Assembly (NCBI GenBank): GCA_036924835.1
Contig: JBAGRR010000001.1
Coordinates: 3,735,001 to 3,799,000, forward strand
Source: Nitrobacteraceae bacterium AZCC 1564
GTDB taxonomy: Bacteria; Pseudomonadota; Alphaproteobacteria; Rhizobiales; Xanthobacteraceae
Direction of reading: 5' to 3'
DNA length: 64,000 bases
Shown here: piece by piece, positions 18,874-27,952 of the stretch
How positions within the stretch are numbered: the stretch's first letter is position 1
How the letters are laid out: every line of letters begins with the position of its first letter
Program-made: the position numbers and the translations under genes
The notes under the pieces: model-generated
Seen by the model: only the letters and a program-made list of their open reading frames with translations
What the model was told of the DNA's origin: nothing
Databases searched by the model: none

Positions 18874-20817
18874 GTGTCTACTACTGCCTTGACCGAAGCC
18901 ATCCATCAGAATACGCCCGGCAATAGCGAAGGATTACCACTCGGCCTTTCGTGGGATGTAGATACGTCCAGCACTAAAACGACGCCGGCGCCATCTGGGT
19001 GGTCGGGTCTTACAGCATGGGGCCAGGTTTATCAGCAGGCCGGAGCGTCGGTCAGTCCAACTAACGCAAGCGACACCGTGCAGATCGGTGACTTCACGAC
19101 TTACGTTCACCTTACCAACGGAACGTGGGTCAAGGTACAAGATCAAGCGCAGTCCGGCATCGATGGAGCCCATTACATAGCGGACTTCTCTGGTGACGCA
19201 AATATTCCATGGCACGCGCAAACATTGCCGGATGGCAGTGTGTCTGTGGACGCGCCACCAGCCGGATACAACGATCATTTTTGGCCCGCGCTGCGCGGAA
19301 CTTTCACGCCTGGAACGGTCGATGGTGTCTTCATTGAAGCGCAGATGAAGACCAACGATCCGAATGCGAATCTGGTGGCCCAGCTCGGCGCCGATTGGTG
19401 GCGAAGCGCCACTGCTCAATACGCGGGGTTGAACGTGAACAACACCGCTGTCGGCTTGAACGACTGGACCAAGCTGACGACGCAGTGGCAAACCCTCTAC
19501 TACACTTCGCTCAGTCCGCAGCAATTGCAGGCAGATCCACCGCCCGGGCTGGAAGCGTCAACGCCGACGTCGCCAACTACGCCGACGTCGCCAACCACGC
19601 CCACGACCCCAAACATCGCGCCATCCGTGACGCAGGTCTCAGCCTCTCCGGCGACGGGAATCGAGCATGCCGGCGACACGATCACATTGACACTCGGCTT
19701 CAGCGAGGCCGTGACCGTCAACGGCACGCCTACGCTGTCGCTCAACGATGGCGGTAAGGCCACCTATGTCGGTGGCTCCGGCACGAGCTCGCTCACCTTC
19801 AAAACCACCGTCGCGTCGACTGACAAAGACACCTCGGCGCTAGCCATCACTGGGGTCAATCTTCCGACGGGGGCGAGCGTGAAGGATGCATCCGGTCTTG
19901 CGGCGAACCTCTCGGGCGCGGTGAAGACGTTCACCGGTCTCCAGATCGAAGCGACACCATCGTCTTCAACTTCTCCGACCACGCCGACCTCACCGTCGTC
20001 GCCCTCAACCGTGACCAAGCCGGCCCTTTCTATCGCGGATCGCACGCTCTCGGTGACCGGCGGCGGCGGCACGGTCGACCTGGGAGTGAAAGTGACAACG
20101 ACCGATCCCAACGACGTCGTGACCGTGAAAATCTCAGGCCTGCCGGGATACGAAACGATCACGGATAAGCTGGACGGTCACACCTTCAAGGGAAAGAACA
20201 TCACCTTGACGGCCGCGCAGGTCGACAGCGGATTGACGCTGCAATCGAACTACAAGGGCTCGGCTGATCCGGTCTCAACCCTCACGCTCACCGCAAGCGC
20301 CAGGGACCCGGTCACCGGCGCCGTCGCAACATCTGCGCCGCAGACGATCACCGTGAAGGATCCTCGACCTGCGAGTGCTACGACGACAACTGCGTCGCAG
20401 CCGTCCACTGCGACGGATCCTATAGCTGCGACCGGTACGACCACGTCCCAGCACGCGGATTCCGTCGGCACGGTGGCAGCCTCCGAGCCGCAGCCGATCA
20501 TCGGGACGGATCACCCGGCTGCGACCGCCACGACCCCGGCGTCTGCGGCAAGTCACGGCTCTGCCCTGTTCAGCCACATCAGGGACCTAGTCGCTGGCGG
20601 GCTTGCGAACTCAGCGCCGCAGGCGATCAACGTGACGGATCATGATCCGTCTGCGACAGGCAACAGCACGGCATCCTTGGCAAGCCAGAGCTTCGCGCTG
20701 CTGAACCAGTATCTGGCCGGCAACACCGGCCGGGTCGACTCGGGGCAGATCGTAGCGGCGCTCTCGAATGCGGCCGTCGGGGGTCAGGATTCCTTCCTGA
20801 CCAGACCTCAACACTGA
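18874..20817 (+). CDS. Multidomain protein, likely type I secretion substrate
   Basis: The 647-residue protein starts at the GTG at 18874, with AAAGGAGA 7 nt upstream; an earlier ATG at 18802 has no ribosome site. Order: ~215-residue domain shared with the preceding gene; Thr/Pro/Ser linker (TSPTTPTSPTTPTTPN); a ~100-residue Ig-like repeat of the kind in rhizobial adhesins (TLTLGFSEAVTVNGTPTLSL); a second Thr/Ser/Pro linker; a ~115-residue β-rich domain (VDLGVKVTTTDPNDVVTVKI); and an Ala/Thr/Ser-rich C-terminal third with repeated SAPQ(T/A)I-x-V-x-D units. No signal peptide and no GGxGxD RTX repeats. Immediately downstream are the exporter ATPase and adaptor, so secretion by an uncleaved C-terminal signal is inferred. 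Confidence 0.75.
   Translation: MSTTALTEAIHQNTPGNSEGLPLGLSWDVDTSSTKTTPAPSGWSGLTAWGQVYQQAGASVSPTNASDTVQIGDFTTYVHLTNGTWVKVQDQAQSGIDGAHYIADFSGDANIPWHAQTLPDGSVSVDAPPAGYNDHFWPALRGTFTPGTVDGVFIEAQMKTNDPNANLVAQLGADWWRSATAQYAGLNVNNTAVGLNDWTKLTTQWQTLYYTSLSPQQLQADPPPGLEASTPTSPTTPTSPTTPTTPNIAPSVTQVSASPATGIEHAGDTITLTLGFSEAVTVNGTPTLSLNDGGKATYVGGSGTSSLTFKTTVASTDKDTSALAITGVNLPTGASVKDASGLAANLSGAVKTFTGLQIEATPSSSTSPTTPTSPSSPSTVTKPALSIADRTLSVTGGGGTVDLGVKVTTTDPNDVVTVKISGLPGYETITDKLDGHTFKGKNITLTAAQVDSGLTLQSNYKGSADPVSTLTLTASARDPVTGAVATSAPQTITVKDPRPASATTTTASQPSTATDPIAATGTTTSQHADSVGTVAASEPQPIIGTDHPAATATTPASAASHGSALFSHIRDLVAGGLANSAPQAINVTDHDPSATGNSTASLASQSFALLNQYLAGNTGRVDSGQIVAALSNAAVGGQDSFLTRPQH
19561..19596 (+). repeat. 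Two-copy 18-bp tandem repeat encoding the TPTSPT linker
   Basis: Two 18-bp units (19561-19578 and 19579-19596) differ only in the last base and continue into a partial third copy. They encode a repeated TPTSPT hexapeptide that joins the N-terminal domain to the Ig-like domain. Such a repeat can change copy number by slippage and vary linker length. Confidence 0.75.
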
Positions 20818-20825
20818 TCCGCTTC

Positions 20826-20854
20826 CGCACCCGGGCGCTCGGCGCCTGGGTGCG
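20826..20854 (+). terminator. Strong hairpin between cargo and exporter genes, likely attenuator
   Basis: A 13-bp stem (CGCACCCGGGCGC pairing with GCGCCTGGGTGCG, one G-U pair) with a 3-nt TCG loop starts 8 nt after the cargo stop codon. No T-run follows, so it is not a classic intrinsic terminator. Its place between a secreted protein gene and its ABC exporter resembles the partial terminators that keep cargo expression above exporter expression in type I operons; that role is inferred. Confidence 0.6.
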
Positions 20855-20926
20855 GCACATCGGTCTTTGGAATGCATGAGAAGGAACATCAAGCGCGGCC
20901 CGGTAGCCGCGACGAGTTGAGCAAAA

Positions 20927-23659
20927 ATGGCGATGCAGAACGGGAATGCCCACGCCGCAGATCTAGGGCTTCGAGCGCTAGCTCTGTTCCTGCGCCTTCA
21001 TGGCGTGAACGCTGAGCCCGAGCAGCTCCGCGATCGCTGCGGAAGCAGTGCGATCGGCATTGGCGCGATGCTTCGCTGCGCGCACGAATTAGGGGTCAAG
21101 GTGCGTTCGCGCACGACACATTGGAAGCGACTAACGAGCATCGGACTGCCCGGAATCGCTTCGCTCCGTGACGGCGGATTCCTGCTTCTCGGCAAGGTCG
21201 AAGACCAGGCGGCGCTCGTGCTGCATCCAACAGCATCGCATCCGAAGCTGATGACGCGCGCCGAATTCGAAGAAATCTGGGACGGCCGCTTGATTCTGGC
21301 CGAAACACAGAATCTCGCGAATCGAATGCTTAATTCCTTCGCCGGCATGAGTGTCCCCGGACGTGATCTGGCGCGACGTGTCGTAGAATCCGTACTGCGC
21401 GTTCGCGATCCCTTGGTGCGTGCTCGGGATATCTTGATGCGTGCCTGCGATATGCTGATGCGCTCGCGTGTCGCCGATCAAAGCGATCTTGCCGCCAAGC
21501 GGGCGAGCACCGAATTCCAGCCTGCGAGCACCGAATCTGACAGTGACGATGAATCCGGACTCGTCGCCCTAGCGATCCTGCTGCGTTGCCATGGCATTGC
21601 AGCCGACCCGGGCCAAATCCGCCATCGGATGGGTACCGCGCGCGTAGGTGTTACCGAAATCCTGCGCTGTGCGAAGGACTTCGGGCTCAAGGCGCGGGTC
21701 CAGGGGACGAGCTGGAACAGGCTTGCGGTTACTCCGCTGCCGGGCATCGCTGTGCTGCGCGATGGCGGATTCCTGATCCTCGGTAAAGTCGTCGATGACA
21801 GTCTTCTCGTTCAGCGCCCGCTGTCTCCCCGACCCGAAACAATGACGCAGGCCGAGCTCGAGGCGATCTGGGATGGCGATATCATCCTGATGACCCGGCG
21901 CGCCGCCCTGACAGATCTCTCCCGGCGATTCGATATCGGCTGGTTTATCGGTGCCGTCCACAAATACCGCCGCCTTCTCGGGGAAGTGCTGGTCGCGTCG
22001 TTCTTCCTCCAGGTCTTTGCCCTCATCTCACCGCTGTTCTTCCAGGTAGTCATCGACAAGGTGTTAGTGCACCGAAGCATGAGCACGCTCGACGTCCTAG
22101 TCATCGGACTGGTCGCGCTGACAGTGTTCGAGACCGTTCTCGGTACGCTGCGCGTTTATCTGTTCGCGCACACCACGAACCGCATCGACGTCGAGCTTGG
22201 GGCGCGGCTGTTCCGTCACCTGATGGCGTTACCGATCGCCTATTTCCAGACACGCCGCGTTGGCGATTCAGTCGCACGGGTCCGCGAGCTCGAGAATATC
22301 CGGCAGTTCCTGACGAGCTCGGCGCTCACGCTCGTGATCGATCTTTTGTTCACCGTCGTGTTCCTTGCGGTGATGTTCTATTACTCGATGACGTTGACGC
22401 TGATCGTTATGGCTTCGTTCCCGTTCTACATCGGCATCTCTGCGGGAGCTGCGCCGCTGTTTCGCCGGCGCCTTGATGAGAAGTTCAATCGCGGCTCCGA
22501 GAACCAGGCCTTCCTCGTCGAGAGCGTAACGGGCGTCGAGACGTTGAAGGCCATGGCGGTCGAGCCGCAGATGCAACTCCGCTGGGAGGAGCAACTCGCC
22601 GCCTATGTGAGCGCCAGCTTCCGCGTGCTCAGCCTGAACAACACGGCGAGCCAAGCAGTCCAGATGGTCAACAAACTGGTCGTCGCGGCAACGCTTTACT
22701 TCGGCGCCAGGCTCGTAATCGGCGGCGACCTGACCGTCGGCGAGCTTGTCGCGTTCAACATGCTGGCCGCGCGCGTCAGCACGCCGGTGCTGCGGCTTGC
22801 GCAAGTCTGGCAGGACTTCCATCAGGCCCGCCTGTCGATCGATCGCCTCGGCGACATTCTCAACACCATTCCCGAACCAAGCTTCAATCCCGGCCGTGCC
22901 GCGCTGCCGCCGATCCGCGGACAGGTCACGTTCGAGCATGCGACCTTCCGCTACCGCATCGACGGCCCCGAGGTGCTGCACGACGTGTCGTTCAGCGTCG
23001 AGCCCGGTCTCGTCGTCGGTATCGTGGGCTCCTCCGGCTCGGGCAAGAGCACCATCACCAAGCTGATACAGCGTCTTTACGTGCCGGAGAGCGGGCGCGT
23101 GCTGGTCGACGGCGTCGATCTCGCGATGGTCGATTTGGCTTGGCTTCGACGCCAGATCGGCGTCGTGTTGCAGGAGAACGTGCTCTTCAACCGCTCTATC
23201 CGCGAGAACATCGCGCTGGCCGATCCGGCCATGCCCATGGAACGCGTGATCGAGGCGGCAACGCTCGCCGGCGCTCACGACTTCATACTGGAGCTCCCCG
23301 AGGGCTACGACACGATCGTCGGCGAGCGCGGTAGCAGCCTTTCCGGCGGGCAGCGCCAGCGTGTCGCGATCGCCCGCGCACTCATCACCGACCCACGCAT
23401 CCTCATCCTGGACGAGGCCACCAGTGCTCTAGATTACGAAAGCGAGCGCGCCATACAGCAGAACATGAAGCGGATTTCTGCCGGCCGGACCGTCTTCGTC
23501 ATTGCTCACCGGCTCTCCACCGTGCGGCAGGCCAACCGGATCATCACAATCGAGCATGGCCGCATCGTCGAGGACGGTAGCCATGATGAGCTGATCCGTT
23601 CGAACGGACGTTACGCAAAGCTCCATTATCTGCAGGCCGGAATCCATGACGTCCGCTAG
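20927..23659 (+). CDS. Type I secretion exporter ATPase with two tandem C39-like domains
   Basis: HlyB-type inner-membrane exporter that energises one-step secretion. At 910 residues it is about 200 longer than usual. The extra length is a duplicated N-terminal C39-like domain: copy 1 about residues 7-125 (LALFLRLHGVNAEPEQLRDR ... GIASLRDGGFLLLGKV), copy 2 about 205-325 (LAILLRCHGIAADPGQIRHR ... GIAVLRDGGFLILGKV). Both lack the catalytic Cys of peptidase C39, as in RTX exporters where the domain binds cargo. A Leu/Arg-rich linker (VRDPLVRARDILMRACDMLM) joins them. TM domain about 340-620; NBD with Walker A GSSGSGKST (about 701), signature LSGGQRQR, Walker B ILILDEATSALD, H-loop AHRLSTV. Its stop overlaps the adaptor start. 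Confidence 0.93.
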   Translation: MAMQNGNAHAADLGLRALALFLRLHGVNAEPEQLRDRCGSSAIGIGAMLRCAHELGVKVRSRTTHWKRLTSIGLPGIASLRDGGFLLLGKVEDQAALVLHPTASHPKLMTRAEFEEIWDGRLILAETQNLANRMLNSFAGMSVPGRDLARRVVESVLRVRDPLVRARDILMRACDMLMRSRVADQSDLAAKRASTEFQPASTESDSDDESGLVALAILLRCHGIAADPGQIRHRMGTARVGVTEILRCAKDFGLKARVQGTSWNRLAVTPLPGIAVLRDGGFLILGKVVDDSLLVQRPLSPRPETMTQAELEAIWDGDIILMTRRAALTDLSRRFDIGWFIGAVHKYRRLLGEVLVASFFLQVFALISPLFFQVVIDKVLVHRSMSTLDVLVIGLVALTVFETVLGTLRVYLFAHTTNRIDVELGARLFRHLMALPIAYFQTRRVGDSVARVRELENIRQFLTSSALTLVIDLLFTVVFLAVMFYYSMTLTLIVMASFPFYIGISAGAAPLFRRRLDEKFNRGSENQAFLVESVTGVETLKAMAVEPQMQLRWEEQLAAYVSASFRVLSLNNTASQAVQMVNKLVVAATLYFGARLVIGGDLTVGELVAFNMLAARVSTPVLRLAQVWQDFHQARLSIDRLGDILNTIPEPSFNPGRAALPPIRGQVTFEHATFRYRIDGPEVLHDVSFSVEPGLVVGIVGSSGSGKSTITKLIQRLYVPESGRVLVDGVDLAMVDLAWLRRQIGVVLQENVLFNRSIRENIALADPAMPMERVIEAATLAGAHDFILELPEGYDTIVGERGSSLSGGQRQRVAIARALITDPRILILDEATSALDYESERAIQQNMKRISAGRTVFVIAHRLSTVRQANRIITIEHGRIVEDGSHDELIRSNGRYAKLHYLQAGIHDVR

Positions 23660-25073
23660 TCGAAACATCATCGTATTCCCGCGCACCGAGATTCGCCGCC
23701 GCGAACAGGAAATTGCGTTCCTGCCGGCGGCGCTCGAAATCACGGAATCCCCGCCATCACCAATCGGGCGCGCAATCGCGGCGAGCATCATCGCGGTCTT
23801 CTGCATCGCGCTAGTGTGGGCGGCATTCGGCAGCGTCGATATCGTTGCAACCGCGACCGGCAAGATCGTTCCAAGCGGCCGCACCAAGCTGATCCAACCA
23901 TTCGAGACAGGCGTTGTCCGCGCCATCAACGTACGGGACGGACAGAGCGTCAAGGCCGGCGACGTCCTGATCGAGCTTGATCCGACCATGACAGAGGCCG
24001 ACCAGGAGCGCCAGAGAACCGATCTGGTCGCGGCCGAACTCGATATCGCGCGGCTGCGCGCAGCGCTCGCGGAGGATCCGCTTGCCGCCTTCCGGCCGCC
24101 GCAGAGTGCGAGCGCCGCGGAGATCGAGGTCCAGCGTCAGTTCCTGATCAGCCAGCGAGCCGAGCAGAACGCCAAGCTCTCGGAGATCGAGCGCCAGAAG
24201 GCTCAGAAGGAAGCGGAATACGCGACCACGTCGGCGAGCGTCGCAAAGCTGCAGGCGACGATACCTGTGCTGCAGGAACGCGTCGACATTCGTAAGAATC
24301 TCGTTGAGAAGGCACTGGCTTCGAAGATCGTCTATCTCTCCGAATATCAGGATCTGGTCAGCCTACAGCAGGATCTCCTCCTACAGCAGAGCCGGCTCCG
24401 CGAAGCGGATGCGGCCATTGCCTTGCTGAAGGAAACGAGGGAAAAGACCGTCACTGAGTACCGTCGCGCGACCTATGACGCACTCGCGAAAGCCGAGCAG
24501 AAGGCTGCGAGCGCTCAGCAGGAGGTGATCAAGGCCGAGCGGCGCGCGAAGCTGCAGCATTTGACGGCGCCGGTCGATGGCATCGTGCAGCAACTCGCCG
24601 TTCATACGGTAGGAGGCGTGGTTACGGCAGCTCAGGCGCTCGCCGTAGTGGTTCCGAACGAGAGCCAGCTCGAGATCGAGGCCATGCTCTCCAACCGCGA
24701 CATTGGATTTGTCCATCCAGGACAGAAGGCGGAGATCAAGGTCGACACGTTCAACTTCACACGCTACGGGCTCCTTCATGGCGGCGTTATCAGCGTGTCG
24801 TCGGACGCCATAACGCGCGACATGCAACAGGGCGCGTCGAACAACCGGGCGGAGGGATCCGCGCAGAGCAGCAGTGAGCCGAAAGGTCAGGAGCTGGAGT
24901 ATGCGGCGCGCATTTCACTAGACAGGTCGCACATGCAGGTGGAGGACAAGCTCGTTAAGCTTGGTCCCGGTATGGCGGTGACGGTCGAGATCAAGACTGG
25001 TGCGCGCAGGATTCTCAGCTACCTTCTCTCGCCCTTGTCGAGATACAAGCAGGAGGCGCTGCGAGAGCGGTAA
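23646..25073 (+). CDS. HlyD-family membrane fusion protein (type I secretion adaptor)
   Basis: Periplasmic adaptor linking the exporter ATPase to an outer-membrane TolC-type channel. The 475-residue protein has one N-terminal TM (AIAASIIAVFCIALVWAAFG), a first lipoyl half (GVVRAINVRDGQSVKAGDVLIELDP), a long α-helical hairpin rich in Gln/Glu/Ala, a second lipoyl half (LTAPVDGIVQQLAVHTVGGVV) and a C-terminal β-barrel (PGQKAEIKVDTFNFTRYGLL). The ATG overlaps the end of the exporter gene by 14 nt, so the two are co-translated. No TolC gene is in the window; a chromosomal TolC presumably completes the channel. Confidence 0.93.
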   Translation: MTSASRNIIVFPRTEIRRREQEIAFLPAALEITESPPSPIGRAIAASIIAVFCIALVWAAFGSVDIVATATGKIVPSGRTKLIQPFETGVVRAINVRDGQSVKAGDVLIELDPTMTEADQERQRTDLVAAELDIARLRAALAEDPLAAFRPPQSASAAEIEVQRQFLISQRAEQNAKLSEIERQKAQKEAEYATTSASVAKLQATIPVLQERVDIRKNLVEKALASKIVYLSEYQDLVSLQQDLLLQQSRLREADAAIALLKETREKTVTEYRRATYDALAKAEQKAASAQQEVIKAERRAKLQHLTAPVDGIVQQLAVHTVGGVVTAAQALAVVVPNESQLEIEAMLSNRDIGFVHPGQKAEIKVDTFNFTRYGLLHGGVISVSSDAITRDMQQGASNNRAEGSAQSSSEPKGQELEYAARISLDRSHMQVEDKLVKLGPGMAVTVEIKTGARRILSYLLSPLSRYKQEALRER

Positions 25074-25340
25074 TCGACGCAGAGCGCAGTCGTAGAGCAT
25101 TGCGAGGCGCACCGTGACACGTGAGCTGATGGACTCGGCATCCGTTAATCCTGCCACGGCCGTGCCAGATGCTGCCGTAGGGGCCCTATGATCGAGATCA
25201 GCGGAAGCAGTCGATCGCGCCGCTGGAAGCAATCCAGAACATCTCTAGGGTAGAAGGCCGGAGTCCACTCGTCGCATCCCCAACATCAAGAACCAGTCGC
25301 GGTCGGCAGGCCCATGCAGTGCAATTACAAGCCGAGATAT

Positions 25341-26588
25341 TCAACCCATTACACTCGATGAATTGTTCCTGTTCCGAAATCGCTTTTGGTTTTGAGGGGA
25401 GGGCTCGATCAAACGACGCAGCATCCGTTTCACGCCTCTTGCTGACTTCAGTAGCGCCGGACCTGGGTCGTCCCACCGCCAATAGGCGTTGTGAATCCGA
25501 TGATGTGGTGGATAGAAACAGCTGATGCCGAGCATTCGGGCCGAGAAGAAATCCTTGAATTCGTCGCGCCAGACATGGGTGGGATCAAGCTTCAATGGTG
25601 GGCACGGTTTGCCGGCGGCGGCGCAATAACCAACATGACAGAGATTGATGCCGCAGAGTGCGGAGATCTCCACCTGCCCATCCGTCCGCCCAACGGTTGG
25701 CTCGATAAACCGGAAGCCGCCGTCACGCTGGTCGCGCTTGAATTCCATGCTGGCGAAGCCGTTCGTCAAACCAATTGATCGGAAGAAGCGGATTGTCAGA
25801 TCCTCCAGCTCCTCGGCGACTTCCGGCGCCGCCCAGCAACTAGCGGTCAGGCCGATCTGAGGCGGCCAGGAACGGCCTTTGCGGCCCGTAAATGCGATCG
25901 AAGTACTCGGGCCCATGTAGCAAAGGCAAAAGTAGATCGAGTCATTCGACCCCTCAATCCACTCTTGAACAATCACCTCTCCCGCCTTGTCCAGCACTCG
26001 CTCGCAGAGCGACCGAGCGTCAGCTTCGGAATCAAAGCGATAAGCCTTCTCAAAAGACCCGTCATACGCTTTGCATCGTCCGTTTGGCTTCACGCATAAC
26101 GGAGGCCGAAGATCATGGAGGCTATTCAAGTCACCGTGGTTGCGCAGCAAGAAGGTGTTGGGCACCGGAAAGCCACCCAGTTGGGCCAGCCGAAAAAACC
26201 GCTCCTTCAGAGTCAAATCGACCAGTAGTTCGTGGGATGGAAGTTGGAAACCGAAAAAGGGAGCTACACGGTTCCGGTGCCGTGACACAGTCAAGAGCGG
26301 ACGGTCATCGGCAAATATTATGACACCGCCATGAGGCATTCCTTCTCGTAGTCGAAGCAGCTCTTCCACAAAATCTTCGCCGTGAAAGGTCGATACTGCG
26401 CATCGTCGCGCATATCGCGATCCCATTGCTAAGTCGCTTGCGTCAACGACGACTACCGAGCGAAGTCCGGCCCGTGCCAAACTGCGTACAACGGATAGGC
26501 CGTTTATTCCTCCTCCCAACACTATAGCTGCTGGTGCGCCATCGGGTGTTAAAGCGCTTTGCCCCGGATTTAGTGCCTGATTAGGCAT
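25341..26588 (-). CDS. ATP-grasp carboxylate-amine ligase-like protein
   Basis: Likely forms an amide or ester bond using ATP. N-terminal Rossmann-like pre-ATP-grasp domain (IVLGGGINGLSVVRSLARAG), then ATP-grasp core: KERFFRLAQLGGFPVPNTFLL, LCVKPNGRCKAYDG (ATP-binding Lys), VIVQEWIEGSNDSIYFCL, and FRFIEPTVGRTDGQVEIS, where the usual Glu-x-Asn-x-R metal motif is altered to Glu-x-T-x-GR. 415 residues. Last gene of a leftward triad, 12 bp after the FAD oxidoreductase. Inferred job: ligating an amino-acid-like substituent for EPS decoration or a small molecule; the substrate is unknown. Confidence 0.75.
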   Translation of the reverse strand: MPNQALNPGQSALTPDGAPAAIVLGGGINGLSVVRSLARAGLRSVVVVDASDLAMGSRYARRCAVSTFHGEDFVEELLRLREGMPHGGVIIFADDRPLLTVSRHRNRVAPFFGFQLPSHELLVDLTLKERFFRLAQLGGFPVPNTFLLRNHGDLNSLHDLRPPLCVKPNGRCKAYDGSFEKAYRFDSEADARSLCERVLDKAGEVIVQEWIEGSNDSIYFCLCYMGPSTSIAFTGRKGRSWPPQIGLTASCWAAPEVAEELEDLTIRFFRSIGLTNGFASMEFKRDQRDGGFRFIEPTVGRTDGQVEISALCGINLCHVGYCAAAGKPCPPLKLDPTHVWRDEFKDFFSARMLGISCFYPPHHRIHNAYWRWDDPGPALLKSARGVKRMLRRLIEPSPQNQKRFRNRNNSSSVMG

Positions 26589-26600
26589 GATAGGCCAATC

Positions 26601-27917
26601 CTATCTAGAAGACTGACTTTTTTTGACTGCTTCTGGGTGGGCGTCCAGTGGAATTCCAGGGCTGGAAATGTCGGGCGTGCGACGGTGGTGCCCGGTGATG
26701 GTGCGAGGCGATTCTCGCCTTCGCCCCACATTCGCTAGATGCATTGCTATCGTGCGGGAGGTGAAGTCGGCGCCGAACACGAAACGCATTACGGGTCCAA
26801 ACGTTGAAGTCGATGCGTGCCCCACGAAATAGAGTCCGGGGACGGACGATTCGAAGTTGGCTGAGAGCCGCGGAGTTTTCCCTATAAGATGCAGCCGCTC
26901 CAACATCGCAGGACTAAGAAACGGAAGACGATGCACGTCGGTCCTATAACCGGTCGCGGCGATTACGTGATCTGCTTCCAGAATTTGAGTGCTGCCGTCC
27001 ATCGAGACCAATGTTAATTGCACACCATTCCCCAATACTCTCGCTCCCTGCAACGAGCGACCGAGAAGTAAAGGTACAGATGCTACCCGACCCTTCATCG
27101 GTTCCCCTGCGGACGCCGAGGGAAATTTTTCTGCTGTCCCAAGTCGATAAAAGTCGGGCAAATAGCGAAACAGCCAAGGCAAGTCCGCGAACAGCCGATG
27201 TTTCCAACCAGGGCCGATTCCGGAGACCGGCCGCACCAGAGGCCTTAAGAACGGGTGCGCGCCAGAGCCTCCCCACCTGCCACTGAAAAGGATTGCTGAC
27301 TTGCGCGAGATAAGCTGAACGTTTCCCACCGCTTCATTTAAGAGCACCGCTATGTCTATTGCGGATGCTCCGCCTCCGAGTACCGCGATGCGCTGACCCT
27401 GGAAGCTCTCAAGGTCGTGAGCATCCGCGGAATGCGAGATCTTGTCGCTCGGCAGATTGGAAAGCAGCTCGGGGATATGCCGGAAGTAGCTTACGCCGGT
27501 TGCGATCACCACCTTGCGCGTTGTGAAGGATCGTCCACTTTTCATGAGCAGATCGAATCCTTCTGAAATAGGACTCAAGGAAACAAGCTCCTCGTGTTCT
27601 ACATTCGGCACAAAGCGCTTTTGAAACGCCAATCCGTAAGCCAAGAATGTCTCCAGCGGAATTGGAAGATCCAAATCCTCATAAGGACTGCCATGTTCGC
27701 TGCAGAATTGTCTAAGGGTAAAAGACTGTTCAGGATCGGATAGGTTTGATGCGAATCCGGCGGATTTGAGCAGCATGCCTTTCGGCATCTTGCGCATCCA
27801 GCTCTCCATTGGGCTGCCGATGATCCGGTGGTCAACACCCAATCCTCGCAAGTGTGCTGCAACGGACAATCCAAAGGGGCCAGCACCGACAATGGTCGCA
27901 TCGCATAAAGTAGACAA
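26601..27917 (-). CDS. FAD-dependent oxidoreductase, flavin monooxygenase-like
   Basis: Two Rossmann motifs show FAD and NAD(P)H binding: VGAGPFGLSVAAHLRGLG at the N-terminus and VLGGGASAIDIAVLL near residue 175. A C-terminal VIAATGY motif matches the flavin-containing and amine N-monooxygenase group, and LYFVGHASTSTFGPVMRFVFG is the closing FAD segment. 438 residues. It sits between the acyltransferase and ATP-grasp genes in a tight leftward operon (35-bp and 12-bp gaps). Reaction and substrate cannot be named; N-hydroxylation or a dehydrogenation are both possible. Confidence 0.78.
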   Translation of the reverse strand: MSTLCDATIVGAGPFGLSVAAHLRGLGVDHRIIGSPMESWMRKMPKGMLLKSAGFASNLSDPEQSFTLRQFCSEHGSPYEDLDLPIPLETFLAYGLAFQKRFVPNVEHEELVSLSPISEGFDLLMKSGRSFTTRKVVIATGVSYFRHIPELLSNLPSDKISHSADAHDLESFQGQRIAVLGGGASAIDIAVLLNEAVGNVQLISRKSAILFSGRWGGSGAHPFLRPLVRPVSGIGPGWKHRLFADLPWLFRYLPDFYRLGTAEKFPSASAGEPMKGRVASVPLLLGRSLQGARVLGNGVQLTLVSMDGSTQILEADHVIAATGYRTDVHRLPFLSPAMLERLHLIGKTPRLSANFESSVPGLYFVGHASTSTFGPVMRFVFGADFTSRTIAMHLANVGRRRESPRTITGHHRRTPDISSPGIPLDAHPEAVKKSQSSR

Positions 27918-27952
27918 TTCACACCTCCCATAAGTCCTCGCCCGACGATCGT

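Noticed and set aside
22268-23278. 336-codon minus-strand open frame inside the exporter gene
   Set aside because: Antisense to the strongly supported ABC transporter NBD/TM; high-GC codon bias opens the opposite frame; no motif or ribosome site.
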